From Flavobacterium microcysteis (GTDB taxonomy: Bacteria; Bacteroidota; Bacteroidia; Flavobacteriales; Flavobacteriaceae), in contig NZ_VFJE01000055.1 of the NCBI RefSeq assembly GCF_006385255.1, forward strand, positions 62,001 to 126,000: DNA of 64,000 nt, given 5' to 3'. Both the position numbers and the translations under genes were made by a program. The notes below the pieces were generated by a model, which saw nothing but the letters and a program-made list of their open reading frames with translations, did not search any database and was not told the DNA's origin. This document shows, piece after piece, positions 50,468 to 59,235 of the stretch. How positions within the stretch are numbered: position 1 is the stretch's first letter; every line of letters starts with the position of its first letter.

Positions 50468-50780
50468 CATTGTAGTGAAAGGTGCTAAGTTTTACGCTTT
50501 ATGTATAAATCTGCGTAATCATTATAATCTGTGGCTAAAATAAAATTCGAAATAAAAGTTAATCAGTCAAAGAGTTGTTAAGGTACTAAGGTTCTGAGGT
50601 ACTAAGTTTAGAAACCTTACATCGAAATATGCTATACCCTAACTTTGCGGCTCTGCGCCTTTGCGAGCAACTAAACAGAAAGACTTCCTAAAGAAGTCTT
50701 TTTTGTTAAAACATACAAGAACCGAATGTTTCTACAGTTCAAATAACGTAATTTGCGGAAGAAGAAATCAGCATTATTTT
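50468..50780. other. Intergenic region with short repeats and a hairpin
   Basis: About 310 bases hold the imperfect repeat aggtactaaggttctgaggtac (50581-50603), the sequence ctttgcggctctgcgcctttgcgag (50643-50667), which resembles short repeats often seen between flavobacterial genes, and a hairpin at 50680-50705 (AAGACTTC/GAAGTCTT plus T-run). The hairpin could end transcription from upstream. No RNA gene was recognised. Confidence 0.6.
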
Positions 50781-51017
50781 ATGATAAAGAAGCTAAAAGA
50801 AGAAATCCTGCTTAAGGACGCTTCGATAAAAAAGGTACAGTTCGATAAATATTGGTTTTACGACCTGAAAGACGTTTCCGATTATTTGAATGAAGACCTT
50901 TCGGAAGTTGAATTCATTCACTTGCCTTTTATAGTCGATGAGGTAAAAGTCAATACGAAATGTGCCACATTAGAGGACATAGAACGCATCAGGACAGCTA
51001 GAGAAAAAGCAATTTAA
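50781..51017 (+). CDS. Small protein of unknown function (78 aa)
   Basis: From the ATG at 50781 it encodes 78 aa. A longer frame from 50661 would start inside the hairpin region and reads as non-coding, so I reject it. The sequence has WFYDLKDVSDYLNEDLSEVEFIHLPFIVDEVKVNTKCATLEDIERIRTARE. This recalls the short WxxDLKDVxxYL segments of phage antirepressor-type DNA-binding proteins, but the likeness is weak. The function is not known. The next gene begins 11 bases later. Confidence 0.6.
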   Translation: MIKKLKEEILLKDASIKKVQFDKYWFYDLKDVSDYLNEDLSEVEFIHLPFIVDEVKVNTKCATLEDIERIRTAREKAI

Positions 51018-51028
51018 TTAATGTTGAT

Positions 51029-52039
51029 ATGAAAACAGTTTGCTGTTGGCTGGTTTTACTGAATCTTCTTTTTACGGTTGATATGGATATGGCAGCGCAA
51101 ATTGTTGGCTGTACAGATCCATTGTCCAAGAATTATAATCCGGAAGCAACAGTAAATGATGGGAGCTGTCAATATAAAAGAGCAGCAATACGGCCTGAAT
51201 TTTCAAAAAAGCTGGATCAAAAAGTACCCGAGACTTCAGGGCTTATTTTCTGGGAAGGAAAACTATGGACACATAATGATGATAAGGACACGTCGATTTA
51301 TGGACTGGATACCATTTCAGGCAACATACAAGAAACCTATGTATTAAAAAATGTCATCAATAAAGATTGGGAAGAAATCTCTCAGGACAGCAGCTATCTT
51401 TATATTGGTGATTTTGGGAATAATGTAGCCGGAAATAGGACGAACCTGCATATTTTAAGAATCGAGAAAAAATCATTGGCTCTAAATCCGGTCATCGACA
51501 CAATTTCTTTCCGTTATTCTGATCAGATTGATTTGATTGTCTCAAAAGCCAACCAAACCGACTATGACGGCGAGGCTATGGTGGTTTCAAAAGACAGTAT
51601 CTATATTTTTACGAAACAATGGAAATCGAAAAGAACAGCCTTGTATTCGTTGCCAAAAACTCCAGGGAATTATGTAGCTAACCTAAAAGCTGTACATGAC
51701 ATTCGTGGATTAGTTACCGGAGCTATTTTTCTGGAACCGGAAAATGCTATCGTCTTATGTGGCTATTCAAAACGCCTGAAGCCTTTTCTATACCTGTTGT
51801 ATGATTTTCGGGGAACTGATTTTTTTACAGGAAATAAGAGAAAAATAAAACTACGATTGCCTTTTCATCAGATTGAAGGAATCGCTACAGCTGACGGACT
51901 CCATTATTATCTGACTAATGAAAATTTCTCAATTAAGCCATTTATCAATAAACCTCAAAAATTGCATAAAGTTGATTTGAGTAGTTATTTGGGAATTTAT
52001 ATAAATGCAAAAAAGAAAAAAACTTCCGATGAAAAATAA
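51029..52039 (+). CDS. Exported beta-propeller-like protein with GCTD motif
   Basis: The 336-aa protein has a hydrophobic start (VCCWLVLLNLLFTVDMDMAAQ). Directly after it comes GCTDPLSKNYNPEATVNDGSCQY, the Bacteroidota surface motif with paired Cys. The rest has repeated strands such as SGLIFWEGKLWTHNDDKDTSIYGLD and YDGEAMVVSKDSIYIFTKQW, resembling a beta-propeller. ITGAIFLEPENAIVLCGY-like spacing (GAIFLEPENAIVLCGY) recurs. No T9SS tail is visible; the C-terminus is basic (NAKKKKTSDEK). The ligand is unknown. Confidence 0.7.
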   Translation: MKTVCCWLVLLNLLFTVDMDMAAQIVGCTDPLSKNYNPEATVNDGSCQYKRAAIRPEFSKKLDQKVPETSGLIFWEGKLWTHNDDKDTSIYGLDTISGNIQETYVLKNVINKDWEEISQDSSYLYIGDFGNNVAGNRTNLHILRIEKKSLALNPVIDTISFRYSDQIDLIVSKANQTDYDGEAMVVSKDSIYIFTKQWKSKRTALYSLPKTPGNYVANLKAVHDIRGLVTGAIFLEPENAIVLCGYSKRLKPFLYLLYDFRGTDFFTGNKRKIKLRLPFHQIEGIATADGLHYYLTNENFSIKPFINKPQKLHKVDLSSYLGIYINAKKKKTSDEK

Positions 52040-52208
52040 TTTAGCATAAAATTATTTTTAAATAACTGGTTTAATTTCAGTAAATTAGTTAATGTTTATC
52101 TAGGGTTAAGACACAAATAATAAAGCAAAAAGTATTAAAATTCTCTAAAAATTTTTTTTTGGCTTTATTTTTGGAATACATTTATAAACATATAAAAAAA
52201 TAAATATT

Positions 52209-52757
52209 ATGAAAAGAATACTTTTACTTTTAGCTATTGTCGGAATGACGACATTTCAAAGTTGTAGCAACGATGACGATCGTGTTGATAATGATACTGT
52301 CGCATTAGTTTTTGATGTTAATAAAAGCTTTAATGCACAAGGAGAGATTATATTCCCTTTTAATGCAGGTGAAGTTTTTTCAGGTGATGTAGTTTTAATC
52401 TACTGGATGGAAAGTACTACTACTTCTGGAAATCCAATTTGGAGATTGATTCCGCAAAATATTTCTTTCCCTAACAATGAATACCCAGGAGTATCAGGAC
52501 TTTTGACTTACAATTACGACTTTACCACTACAGAAGCTACAATTTGGACGGAAACTAATATTAATCTTGCTTCTATTCCAAATTATACTGTAGGTCAGTT
52601 TTTTAGAATTGTGGTAGTTCCTGGACAAAATCCAATATTTGCCAGAACATCTGAAAATACAGGTAAATCTGTAGCTCAAACGGTTGATTATAATGATTAT
52701 AACGCTGTTGTAAAAGCATTCGGTATTAAAGAACAGAATATCAAAACAAGAAAATAA
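52209..52757 (+). CDS. Lipoprotein of unknown function
   Basis: The 182-aa protein starts MKRILLLLAIVGMTTFQSC (lipoprotein Cys19) followed by an Asp-rich linker (SNDDDRVDNDT). The mature part has ALVFDVNKSFNAQGEIIFPFNAGEVFSGDVVLIYW and FFRIVVVPGQNPIFARTSENTGKSVAQTVDYNDYNAVVKAFG, a beta-rich domain also seen in other flavobacterial lipoproteins. No named family is recognised. It is followed by two hairpins (52761-52786 and 52791-52823). Confidence 0.7.
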   Translation: MKRILLLLAIVGMTTFQSCSNDDDRVDNDTVALVFDVNKSFNAQGEIIFPFNAGEVFSGDVVLIYWMESTTTSGNPIWRLIPQNISFPNNEYPGVSGLLTYNYDFTTTEATIWTETNINLASIPNYTVGQFFRIVVVPGQNPIFARTSENTGKSVAQTVDYNDYNAVVKAFGIKEQNIKTRK

Positions 52758-52760
52758 TTT

Positions 52761-52786
52761 AAAAGAGACTCCGGTCTCTTTTTTTG
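52761..52786 (+). terminator. Terminator after lipoprotein gene
   Basis: AAGAGAC (52763-52769) pairs with GTCTCTT (52774-52780) around TCCG and is followed by a T-run. Confidence 0.8.
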
Positions 52787-52790
52787 TAAA

Positions 52791-52823
52791 TAAAAAGCCC
52801 GCTTATAATTAGCGGGCTTTTTG
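52791..52823. terminator. Terminator serving the glycosyltransferase gene
   Basis: AAAGCCCGCT (52794-52803) pairs with AGCGGGCTTT (52811-52820) around TATAATT, flanked by A- and T-runs. In the leftward direction it ends the 52837 gene. Confidence 0.85.
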
Positions 52824-52836
52824 CGTGAATTAATAA

Positions 52837-55194
52837 TTAACTCTTAAGAAGCAAAAGCTTGGTAGCCTTTAGTTTTTTGCGGAAATATATGGTATTTGGA
52901 TTTCCAAAATAACGTGCGATGGTCAGTCGGGCCATAAGATAACTTAAAGTGGATTCCGCTCCCTGGTTCAGGTTGACATTGGTTTCTTCAAGTCCGTCAA
53001 AACAGCCACCTGTACAAGGATTGTAAATAATTTGTTTCAGGTGATTGTTGCCTAAGAACCAATTAAAAGCAATTTCCATTTTGTTGAGGTATTCTTCTTC
53101 CTTGAATATATCATGGAATTTTCGAAGTGCCAATATTGTATAAGCAACATCAATGGGCTGCTCACCATAACTGTGTTTCTCTTGTCCTTTAAAATGCCAG
53201 GATTTGTTTGAAATCACTTTGATATGGTCTTTTGAAAACGTATTTTCTAAAAGAAAATCAAATGAATCTTTAGCGATTTTTCGATATTCTTCTTTGTCAG
53301 TTACAGCATAAGCACAGAGCAGGGCTTCCGGAAGTACGCTATTAGCATAGGTTAGATAACTCTCAAACCATTTCCAGTTTTCGCTGCTTTCGTGTTTGTA
53401 CATCTGTACAAGCCTGTCGGCAAATATTTCGATATAAATCCTGTGGTCAAGATCTTTGATTTGTCGGTTGAAATAATACAATCCTTTTATAATAAAAGCC
53501 ATAGCTCTTGTAGAGTGCATTTTTTCTGTCTGTGGCATGGCTTTTCGGAATAAATCTTCAGCCTTTTTTGTGAAATTGGAAGGCAGTATCGGTGCTAAGG
53601 AAATCAGATATCCTAAAGCCCAAAGAGCACGTCCTGAACTGTCTTCCAGATTTACGCTGTTATTCTGAGGTGTAAAATTATGGTTGATATCTACATAGTT
53701 TTTAAACTTGCCATCTTCATTGAGACAATAAGAAATAAAATTTAGGTAGATGCTGATGTGTTTTAGGTCTTCAATATCCCGTGTCAGCTTATAATCCTGA
53801 CAAAGGGCAATAAGTGCCCGTGCATTGTCATCGAGCGTATAGCCGGAATTAGGATCGGGTCTATTGAGTTTTGAAAATTGTAATATCCCGAATTCGGTTG
53901 TCATTTTTTTAATATGATCGAGATTCAGTTTCGGATTTTTATAATGCAATTCCATTTTTCCCCTCGATATCTTTTGGAACAAGATAGCATGTGCCACAGC
54001 AGAATTTTCCCAGGCGGTATGCATAATGGTATGAAGTCCGTTCAGTATCATATTTTTTCTGAGGCCAATATCAAAAATCAGTTGATTAACAGCTTCGGCC
54101 AATTGTTTTGAATTTCCAAAATCAAAGGTAAGCCCGGAGCCATTGTCAAGCATTTCTTTGGCATGAGGAATAGGAGTGGAAACCACAGCACATCCACAGC
54201 TCATGGCATACGAAAAGGTACCGCTCACAGCCTGGTTGGGATCTTTTGAAGTAAAAAGATAAATATCTGTCAGTTGGAGATAATCCAACAGTTCATCCAG
54301 CGGGAGATATTTATTTACAAACTGCACATGCTCCTCAAGCTTCAGTTCTTTTATTTTTTCTTTGAGTGAATCGCGATAGATTTCACCTTCATTCAATACG
54401 ACACCCGGATGTGTCTTTCCAATAATAAGGAAAAGCACATCAGGACTTTTGTCAACAATATGGGGCAAGGCTTCTAATGTAGTTTCAATGCTTTTTCCGG
54501 AACTTAAGAGACCGAATGTAGAAAGTATTTTTCTTCCTTTTACACCATATTTGGCTTTCAATGCGTTTTTGTCGGTATGCGGTACTAAATGGGTTCCATG
54601 AGGAATCACTGAGATTTTTTCAGCAGTTACAGTATAGTCTTCTAAAAGGATAGCTTCAGAATTTTTGGTCATTACAATGATAGAATCGGCTCGGTCAAGA
54701 ATATACTGTACCTTTTCCTTAAATGCTTCATCTGGTCTTGGTAAAACTGTATGGAAAACGACAACCAAAGGTTTTTTAATTTCAGTCAGAAACAAGTTAA
54801 AACTTTCAGCGTCACGAAAAAGCCCAAATTCATGCTGGATGACAACAACCTCTATATTAGGATCGCTATTGATAGTTTCTGCTATTGTTTTAAAAGAAAA
54901 AGGATCGGAAGTATTTAGCGTGTATTTTACTTCCTCATCAGGATAATGATGTTTTTCATGATCGTTTTCTAAGGCACAGACTGTCAGAGAAAATGAATTT
55001 ACATATTGATTGTTCAGCGCTTTCATCAAATCTTGAGAATAAGTGGCAATGCCACATTCTCTTGGCGGATAAGAAGTTATAAACAGAATTTCAGGTAATA
55101 GTTCCTCATCCGAAAATGCATTAGCACGAGAGGGGAAAATGAGGCTATCTGAATTCGAAGCAAGTGATGTTGAGCGGTGTGGTAGGTTTTTCAT
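52837..55194 (-). CDS. GT4 glycosyltransferase fused to alpha/alpha-toroid-like domain
   Basis: The 785-aa protein has two parts. About residues 30-410 are a GT-B enzyme: ILFITSYPPRECGIATYSQDLMKAL (first strand), HGTHLVPHTDK, LSTFGLLSSGKSIETTLEALP, and SGTFSYAMSCGCAVVSTPIPHAKEML (donor region with the family GT4 layout). About residues 420-785 are helix-rich, with TLDDNARALIALCQDY, SSGRALWALGYLIS and a final ARLTIARYFGN. These repeated helical hairpins are like a glycoside-related alpha/alpha toroid. The combination is found in a few Bacteroidota glycosyltransferases. The substrate is unknown. It is convergent with the preceding lipoprotein gene. Confidence 0.82.
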   Translation of the reverse strand: MKNLPHRSTSLASNSDSLIFPSRANAFSDEELLPEILFITSYPPRECGIATYSQDLMKALNNQYVNSFSLTVCALENDHEKHHYPDEEVKYTLNTSDPFSFKTIAETINSDPNIEVVVIQHEFGLFRDAESFNLFLTEIKKPLVVVFHTVLPRPDEAFKEKVQYILDRADSIIVMTKNSEAILLEDYTVTAEKISVIPHGTHLVPHTDKNALKAKYGVKGRKILSTFGLLSSGKSIETTLEALPHIVDKSPDVLFLIIGKTHPGVVLNEGEIYRDSLKEKIKELKLEEHVQFVNKYLPLDELLDYLQLTDIYLFTSKDPNQAVSGTFSYAMSCGCAVVSTPIPHAKEMLDNGSGLTFDFGNSKQLAEAVNQLIFDIGLRKNMILNGLHTIMHTAWENSAVAHAILFQKISRGKMELHYKNPKLNLDHIKKMTTEFGILQFSKLNRPDPNSGYTLDDNARALIALCQDYKLTRDIEDLKHISIYLNFISYCLNEDGKFKNYVDINHNFTPQNNSVNLEDSSGRALWALGYLISLAPILPSNFTKKAEDLFRKAMPQTEKMHSTRAMAFIIKGLYYFNRQIKDLDHRIYIEIFADRLVQMYKHESSENWKWFESYLTYANSVLPEALLCAYAVTDKEEYRKIAKDSFDFLLENTFSKDHIKVISNKSWHFKGQEKHSYGEQPIDVAYTILALRKFHDIFKEEEYLNKMEIAFNWFLGNNHLKQIIYNPCTGGCFDGLEETNVNLNQGAESTLSYLMARLTIARYFGNPNTIYFRKKLKATKLLLLKS

Positions 55195-55251
55195 ATGCTA
55201 TTCAGTTTTTGACAGTTTTACCGTTTTTGATGTTCTGAAATTTATTAAAGC

Positions 55252-55515
55252 TTAGGAAGTAATCTGATTGGCCCATTCATTAGCCCTGTCTTTAGCTCTG
55301 TTGGCTAAATCTTCACCATCTTCTAAAGCACTATTGAATTCTTTCTTTGCTTTGCGTTGTAAATCATTTAGTTTGCTTTTGAAATTATCTCTTGCATCTC
55401 GGGCTTTTTCAGAAAACTTATCCTTTTTAGATTTCTTTTTTGCAACTATAAGTCCTACAATTGCTAGAGCAGCAACTCCGGCTGCTATGCCTATAACCAA
55501 TTTTTTTGAGCTCAT
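55252..55515 (-). CDS. YtxH-like small membrane protein
   Basis: From the ATG at 55515 the product is 87 aa. A TTG two codons earlier is less likely. A single membrane segment (LVIGIAAGVAALAIVGLIVA) near the start is followed by a strongly charged helix KKKSKKDKFSEKARDARDNFKSKLNDLQRKAKKEFNSALEDGEDLANRAKDRA. This resembles YtxH/gas-vesicle-like or late-embryogenesis-type helical stress proteins. The N-terminal anchor plus cytoplasmic or periplasmic amphipathic helix suggests a structural or stress role. It lies 57 bases upstream of the glycosyltransferase gene on the same strand. Confidence 0.75.
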   Translation of the reverse strand: MSSKKLVIGIAAGVAALAIVGLIVAKKKSKKDKFSEKARDARDNFKSKLNDLQRKAKKEFNSALEDGEDLANRAKDRANEWANQITS

Positions 55516-55765
55516 GACCAATTCTTTTTGAGTTACTATTATTTTTTCTTTCTTCTAAAATTAGCTATAATGTTGAAAAATCGGAGTTGTGTTATATAAT
55601 GTTTAACATAATTAACAATTCGTTGATTTTTACGTATTTATTTGTAAGATTTTTCATTTTTAATGAATATTATATAATCTTTAAATTAAGTTATATAATT
55701 CATCAGATGGGAATTCTAGGAATAAAACGATAAAATTTTATTTTTAATTTTATTTCGTTTTAATA

Positions 55766-55773
55766 GGGGTATA
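55766..55773 (+). promoter_or_regulatory. GGGGTATA half-site upstream of glnN
   Basis: GGGGTATA is identical to the first eight bases of the right arm region at 55818-55825, 52 bases (about five helical turns) further on. It could be an additional binding half-site for the same regulator. Confidence 0.4.
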
Positions 55774-55796
55774 GGTGTTATATTTTAAAAATTTTA

Positions 55797-55829
55797 AATT
55801 TATACCCTAAAAAAAATGGGGTATAAATT
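55797..55829. promoter_or_regulatory. Perfect 11-bp inverted repeat in the glnN promoter
   Basis: AATTTATACCC (55797-55807) and GGGTATAAATT (55819-55829) are exact reverse complements around TAAAAAAAATG. Its centre is about 40 bases upstream of the -7 box, i.e. near -47 of the start. This position suits an activator or a looping regulator rather than a transcription terminator. A nitrogen-responsive regulator is inferred from the gene. Confidence 0.65.
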
Positions 55830-55849
55830 ATTTTTTTATTCAAAAGTTA

Positions 55850-55857
55850 TATCTTTG
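55850..55857 (+). promoter_or_regulatory. -7 promoter box of glnN
   Basis: TATCTTTG is an exact TAnnTTTG match; no TTTG is present at the right -33 distance, which fits activator dependence. The leader is about 25 bases. Confidence 0.55.
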
Positions 55858-55888
55858 CATCAAATTAGTCAAACCTAAAATAATTCTT

Positions 55889-58078
55889 ATGTCGACATTT
55901 CGTTTTCAAGCACTAGTACAGACAGCCGGAAGGAAGCCTGTCAAATTTGAAGAATTGGAGAGAAAATCTGCAATTTTTGGTAGCAATGTATTTAATGACA
56001 AGGCAATGCGCCAGTTTTTGACGCAGGATGCTTATCAGGGTGTTAGAGACGCAGTACAGCAGGGAAAGAAAATCGATAGAAAATTGGCAGACTATATTGC
56101 CCTTGGAATGAAAGAATGGGCATTGTCAAAAGGAGTAACACATTATACGCACTGGTTTCAGCCTTTGACAGGAACAACAGCAGAAAAACACGATGCTTTT
56201 TTTGAAACGTCAATGGATGGTAGCGACCCGGTTGAAAAATTTGGTGGCGGACAGTTGGTTCAGCAAGAACCGGATGCTTCTAGTTTTCCAAATGGAGGAA
56301 TCAGAAATACATTTGAGGCTAGAGGATATACCGCTTGGGACCCTACATCGCCTGCTTTTATTTTTGGAACAACTTTATGTATCCCAACTGTTTTTATCTC
56401 TTATACAGGTGAAGCACTAGATTATAAAACTCCTTTATTAAGAGCATTGCACTCTATTGACGAAGCAGCTGCATCTGTTTGCCGCTATTTTGATAAAAAT
56501 GTAAAAAAAGTAACCGCTACTTTAGGATGGGAACAAGAATATTTCCTAATTGATTCGGCATTGGCCAATTCAAGACCGGATATATTAATGACGGGAAGAA
56601 CATTATTAGGACACACTTCTGCAAAAGGACAGCAGCTTGATGACCACTATTTTGGTTCTATACCTACAAGAGTACTTTCTTATATGAGAGAGTTGGAATA
56701 CGAATGTATGCTTTTAGGAATTCCGGTAAAAACGCGTCACAATGAGGTGGCTCCAAATCAATTTGAATTGGCACCAATTTTTGAAGAGACAAACTTAGCG
56801 GTAGACCATAACTCTTTGTTGATGGATGTGATGCAGAAAGTAGCAGAACGCCATGATTTTAAAGTGCTGTTCCATGAAAAGCCATTTAAAGGAGTAAACG
56901 GTTCAGGAAAACATAATAACTGGTCGTTGGCAACAGATACCGGAGTGAATTTACTTGGTCCTGGAAAAACGCCAATGAGCAACCTTCAGTTTTTAACCTT
57001 CTTCATTAATACGATTAAGGCGGTACAGACTTATGAAGAATTAATGCGTGCTTCGATAGCAACAGCGAGCAATGACCACCGTTTGGGTGCGAATGAGGCG
57101 CCACCGGCAATTATTTCAGTTTTTATCGGGCAGCAGCTAACCAAAGTTTTGGAAGAATTAGAAGGTGTATCAAACGGAAAATTGTCGCCTGAAGAAAAAA
57201 CAGACCTTAAATTAAATGTAGTAGGTAAAATTCCAGATGTATTGCTTGACAATACAGACAGAAACAGAACTTCTCCGTTTGCATTTACAGGAAATAAATT
57301 CGAGTTCAGAGCTGTAGGTTCTACTGCAAACTGTGCTAATGCGATGACTACGCTAAACTCTATCGTAGCAAAACAATTAATTGATTTCAAAAAAGAAGTT
57401 GATGCGCTGATTGAAGGTAAAGACATGAAGAAAGACGATGCTATCTTCAATGTTTTAAGAGAATACATCAAAGAAACAAAAAACATCCTTTTTGAAGGTG
57501 ACGGTTATAGCGATGCATGGCAACAAGAAGCTGCAAAAAGAGGATTGAGCAACCATAAAACAACTCCTGAAGCTTTAAAAGCAAAAGTTTCTAAAAAAGC
57601 TATCGAATTGTTTGGTGAGTTAGGAGTAATGAACCATGTAGAAGTTGAGGCTCGCTATGAAATTGAAATGGAAGAATACACCAAGAAAATCCAGATTGAA
57701 GGAAGAGTTCTTGGAGATATTGCCAGAAATCACGTAGTGCCAACAGCTATTCGCTACCAAAACCTTTTGATTGAAAATGTAAGAGGATTGAAAGACATTT
57801 TCGGTAAAGAATACGAAACAATCGCAAAAGAGCAGATTACATTAATCAAAGAAATTTCTGGACACATTGAAGCTATCAATACTAAGGTAGAAGAAATGAC
57901 CCAGGAACGTAAAAAAGCCAACAACCTTTCTGATACAGAAAAAATGGCTTTTGCATATTGCAACAAGGTGAAGCCTTATTTTGAAATTATCAGAAAGCAC
58001 TGCGACAAGCTGGAGCTTTTGGTAGATGATGAAATCTGGACATTAACCAAATACAGAGAATTATTATTTACTAAATAA
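55889..58078 (+). CDS. glnN: Glutamine synthetase type III
   Basis: The 729-aa protein has the size of GSIII (about 700 aa, not 470). It starts MSTFRFQALVQTAGRKPVKFEELERKSAIFGSNVFNDKAMRQFL and has TAEKHDAFF, GWEQEYFLID (catalytic Glu metal ligands), KTRHNEVAPNQFELAPIFEETNLAVDHN and FHEKPFKGVNGSGKHNNWSL. These are the ATP/ammonia site blocks of the family. It makes glutamine from glutamate, ammonia and ATP as a dodecamer in the cytoplasm. It is a single-gene transcript with an elaborate upstream region (55766-55857) and a terminator at 58112-58142. Confidence 0.97.
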   Translation: MSTFRFQALVQTAGRKPVKFEELERKSAIFGSNVFNDKAMRQFLTQDAYQGVRDAVQQGKKIDRKLADYIALGMKEWALSKGVTHYTHWFQPLTGTTAEKHDAFFETSMDGSDPVEKFGGGQLVQQEPDASSFPNGGIRNTFEARGYTAWDPTSPAFIFGTTLCIPTVFISYTGEALDYKTPLLRALHSIDEAAASVCRYFDKNVKKVTATLGWEQEYFLIDSALANSRPDILMTGRTLLGHTSAKGQQLDDHYFGSIPTRVLSYMRELEYECMLLGIPVKTRHNEVAPNQFELAPIFEETNLAVDHNSLLMDVMQKVAERHDFKVLFHEKPFKGVNGSGKHNNWSLATDTGVNLLGPGKTPMSNLQFLTFFINTIKAVQTYEELMRASIATASNDHRLGANEAPPAIISVFIGQQLTKVLEELEGVSNGKLSPEEKTDLKLNVVGKIPDVLLDNTDRNRTSPFAFTGNKFEFRAVGSTANCANAMTTLNSIVAKQLIDFKKEVDALIEGKDMKKDDAIFNVLREYIKETKNILFEGDGYSDAWQQEAAKRGLSNHKTTPEALKAKVSKKAIELFGELGVMNHVEVEARYEIEMEEYTKKIQIEGRVLGDIARNHVVPTAIRYQNLLIENVRGLKDIFGKEYETIAKEQITLIKEISGHIEAINTKVEEMTQERKKANNLSDTEKMAFAYCNKVKPYFEIIRKHCDKLELLVDDEIWTLTKYRELLFTK

Positions 58079-58111
58079 TATACTACAAACAACAACAACA
58101 ACACAACAATT

Positions 58112-58142
58112 AAAAAAGCCTGCTTAAAGCAGGCTTTTTTTT
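58112..58142. terminator. Bidirectional terminator after glnN
   Basis: AAGCCTGCTT pairs with AAGCAGGCTT (58116-58136) and is flanked by A- and T-runs. It separates glnN from the convergent 58148 gene. Confidence 0.85.
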
Positions 58143-58147
58143 CTATA

Positions 58148-59233
58148 TTATTGAGGTGTAATGGTATAAGTACCAGAACCGTTAAAATTTAAAACTAAGT
58201 CAATTTTGTAGTTTCTTGGAGTTGCAGTAGCTCCGGGAAAAGAAATTGAACTTCCATCCTCATCAATTGTGCCATCGGCAAGATTGTCGCCAAATCGCTG
58301 ACTTCCATTAGAGCTAGGAATATTAAAATAAAAGCTATCGCTATTTGTGATGCCTGTAACTGTTGTCGTTAACGTATTTGTACCTACGTTATAAGTCATG
58401 TTACGTGATGTAGAGCCAAAATTTATTACTACTGATGGAGCGATTGACACGATACTAAAAGGTAATGAGCCATAAGTAGCAATTTGAATGAAATAGAACC
58501 CATTAGAAGGAATGGTGTACGCATTTGCATTTAAAGTTAAATCCTGAATCCCATTAATTCCGTAAACAGCTCCATTAGCACTGTTAGAAGAGGTGAATTT
58601 TATTTGAGTTCCGGCAGTTAAATATTTATATCCAGAAAATGCAGAACTAGTAGACCGCATTAAAAGAGCAGAAGTTGGGTTAAAGCTATTAAATGTCCCA
58701 TACATATACAATTGGTTCGGAATATTAGAATTATTTTCAGAAGTAGGCAAAGAAAGTTGTCCATTATCATTAACAGTAAGCTGGTATGGAGTACCGTTTG
58801 GCGAAATCAATTTGATTCCTTCTCCGGCTTGTAACGCCAGGCCTTTTGCTGCCAAAGCATAAGGAACTGAAAGCAATTGTGTTGTGCCTGTCAAAACATA
58901 ATTTGTTCCTCCGGCAACATCTAGCTCTACTTTTAGAAACTTTGGGTTGGTTGCCCAGTTAATTGCTGAAAATGTTCCTGTTGTGGCAGAACCTTGACCA
59001 ATAATTGTAGCGAATAGTCCTTGAGCATTTGTGGTTTTAGTATGTGTTTCAGCATATAAAACAGTACCGGTAGCAGTATTGTCTAATACAGAAAGCCTGA
59101 TTCCAACGTTTGAATTAACAATAGGGGCGCCGGAAGAGTTAAGAGCAATAGCCTGATAGGAAATTCCTTGTGGAACTTGAGCCGAAGCGAAAAATGCAAA
59201 GAATAAGGCTGTAATGAGTAATAGTTTTTTCAT
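58148..59233 (-). CDS. Exported Bacteroidota-specific protein of unknown function
   Basis: The 361-aa protein has a signal peptide (MKKLLLITALFFAFFASAQ). The first about 110 residues (VPQGISYQAIALNSSGAPIVNSNVGIRLSVLDNTATGTVLYAETH...) are a recurring Bacteroidota N-terminal beta-domain, followed by VPYALAAKGLAL, where a tail or collagen-like segment is usually attached. The C-terminal half is Ser/Asn/Thr-rich with beta character (LYMYGTFNSFNPTSALLMRSTSSAFSGYKYLTAGTQIKF). It lies two bases after the T9SS gene on the same strand. Confidence 0.75.
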   Translation of the reverse strand: MKKLLLITALFFAFFASAQVPQGISYQAIALNSSGAPIVNSNVGIRLSVLDNTATGTVLYAETHTKTTNAQGLFATIIGQGSATTGTFSAINWATNPKFLKVELDVAGGTNYVLTGTTQLLSVPYALAAKGLALQAGEGIKLISPNGTPYQLTVNDNGQLSLPTSENNSNIPNQLYMYGTFNSFNPTSALLMRSTSSAFSGYKYLTAGTQIKFTSSNSANGAVYGINGIQDLTLNANAYTIPSNGFYFIQIATYGSLPFSIVSIAPSVVINFGSTSRNMTYNVGTNTLTTTVTGITNSDSFYFNIPSSNGSQRFGDNLADGTIDEDGSSISFPGATATPRNYKIDLVLNFNGSGTYTITPQ

Positions 59234-59235
59234 TG

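Larger units (their letters stand above)
55516..55888. other. Regulatory region between the YtxH-like gene and glnN
   Basis: About 370 bases of very AT-rich DNA hold no ORF. Plus-strand promoter signals for glnN and the inverted repeat 55797-55829 are at the right end. Three short TTATATAA copies (near 55592, 55670 and 55690) are scattered in the middle. Otherwise nothing was recognised. Confidence 0.6.

Noticed and set aside
50661..50780. 40-residue N-terminal extension of the 78-aa protein
   Set aside because: It starts inside a terminator-like hairpin and its composition looks non-coding.
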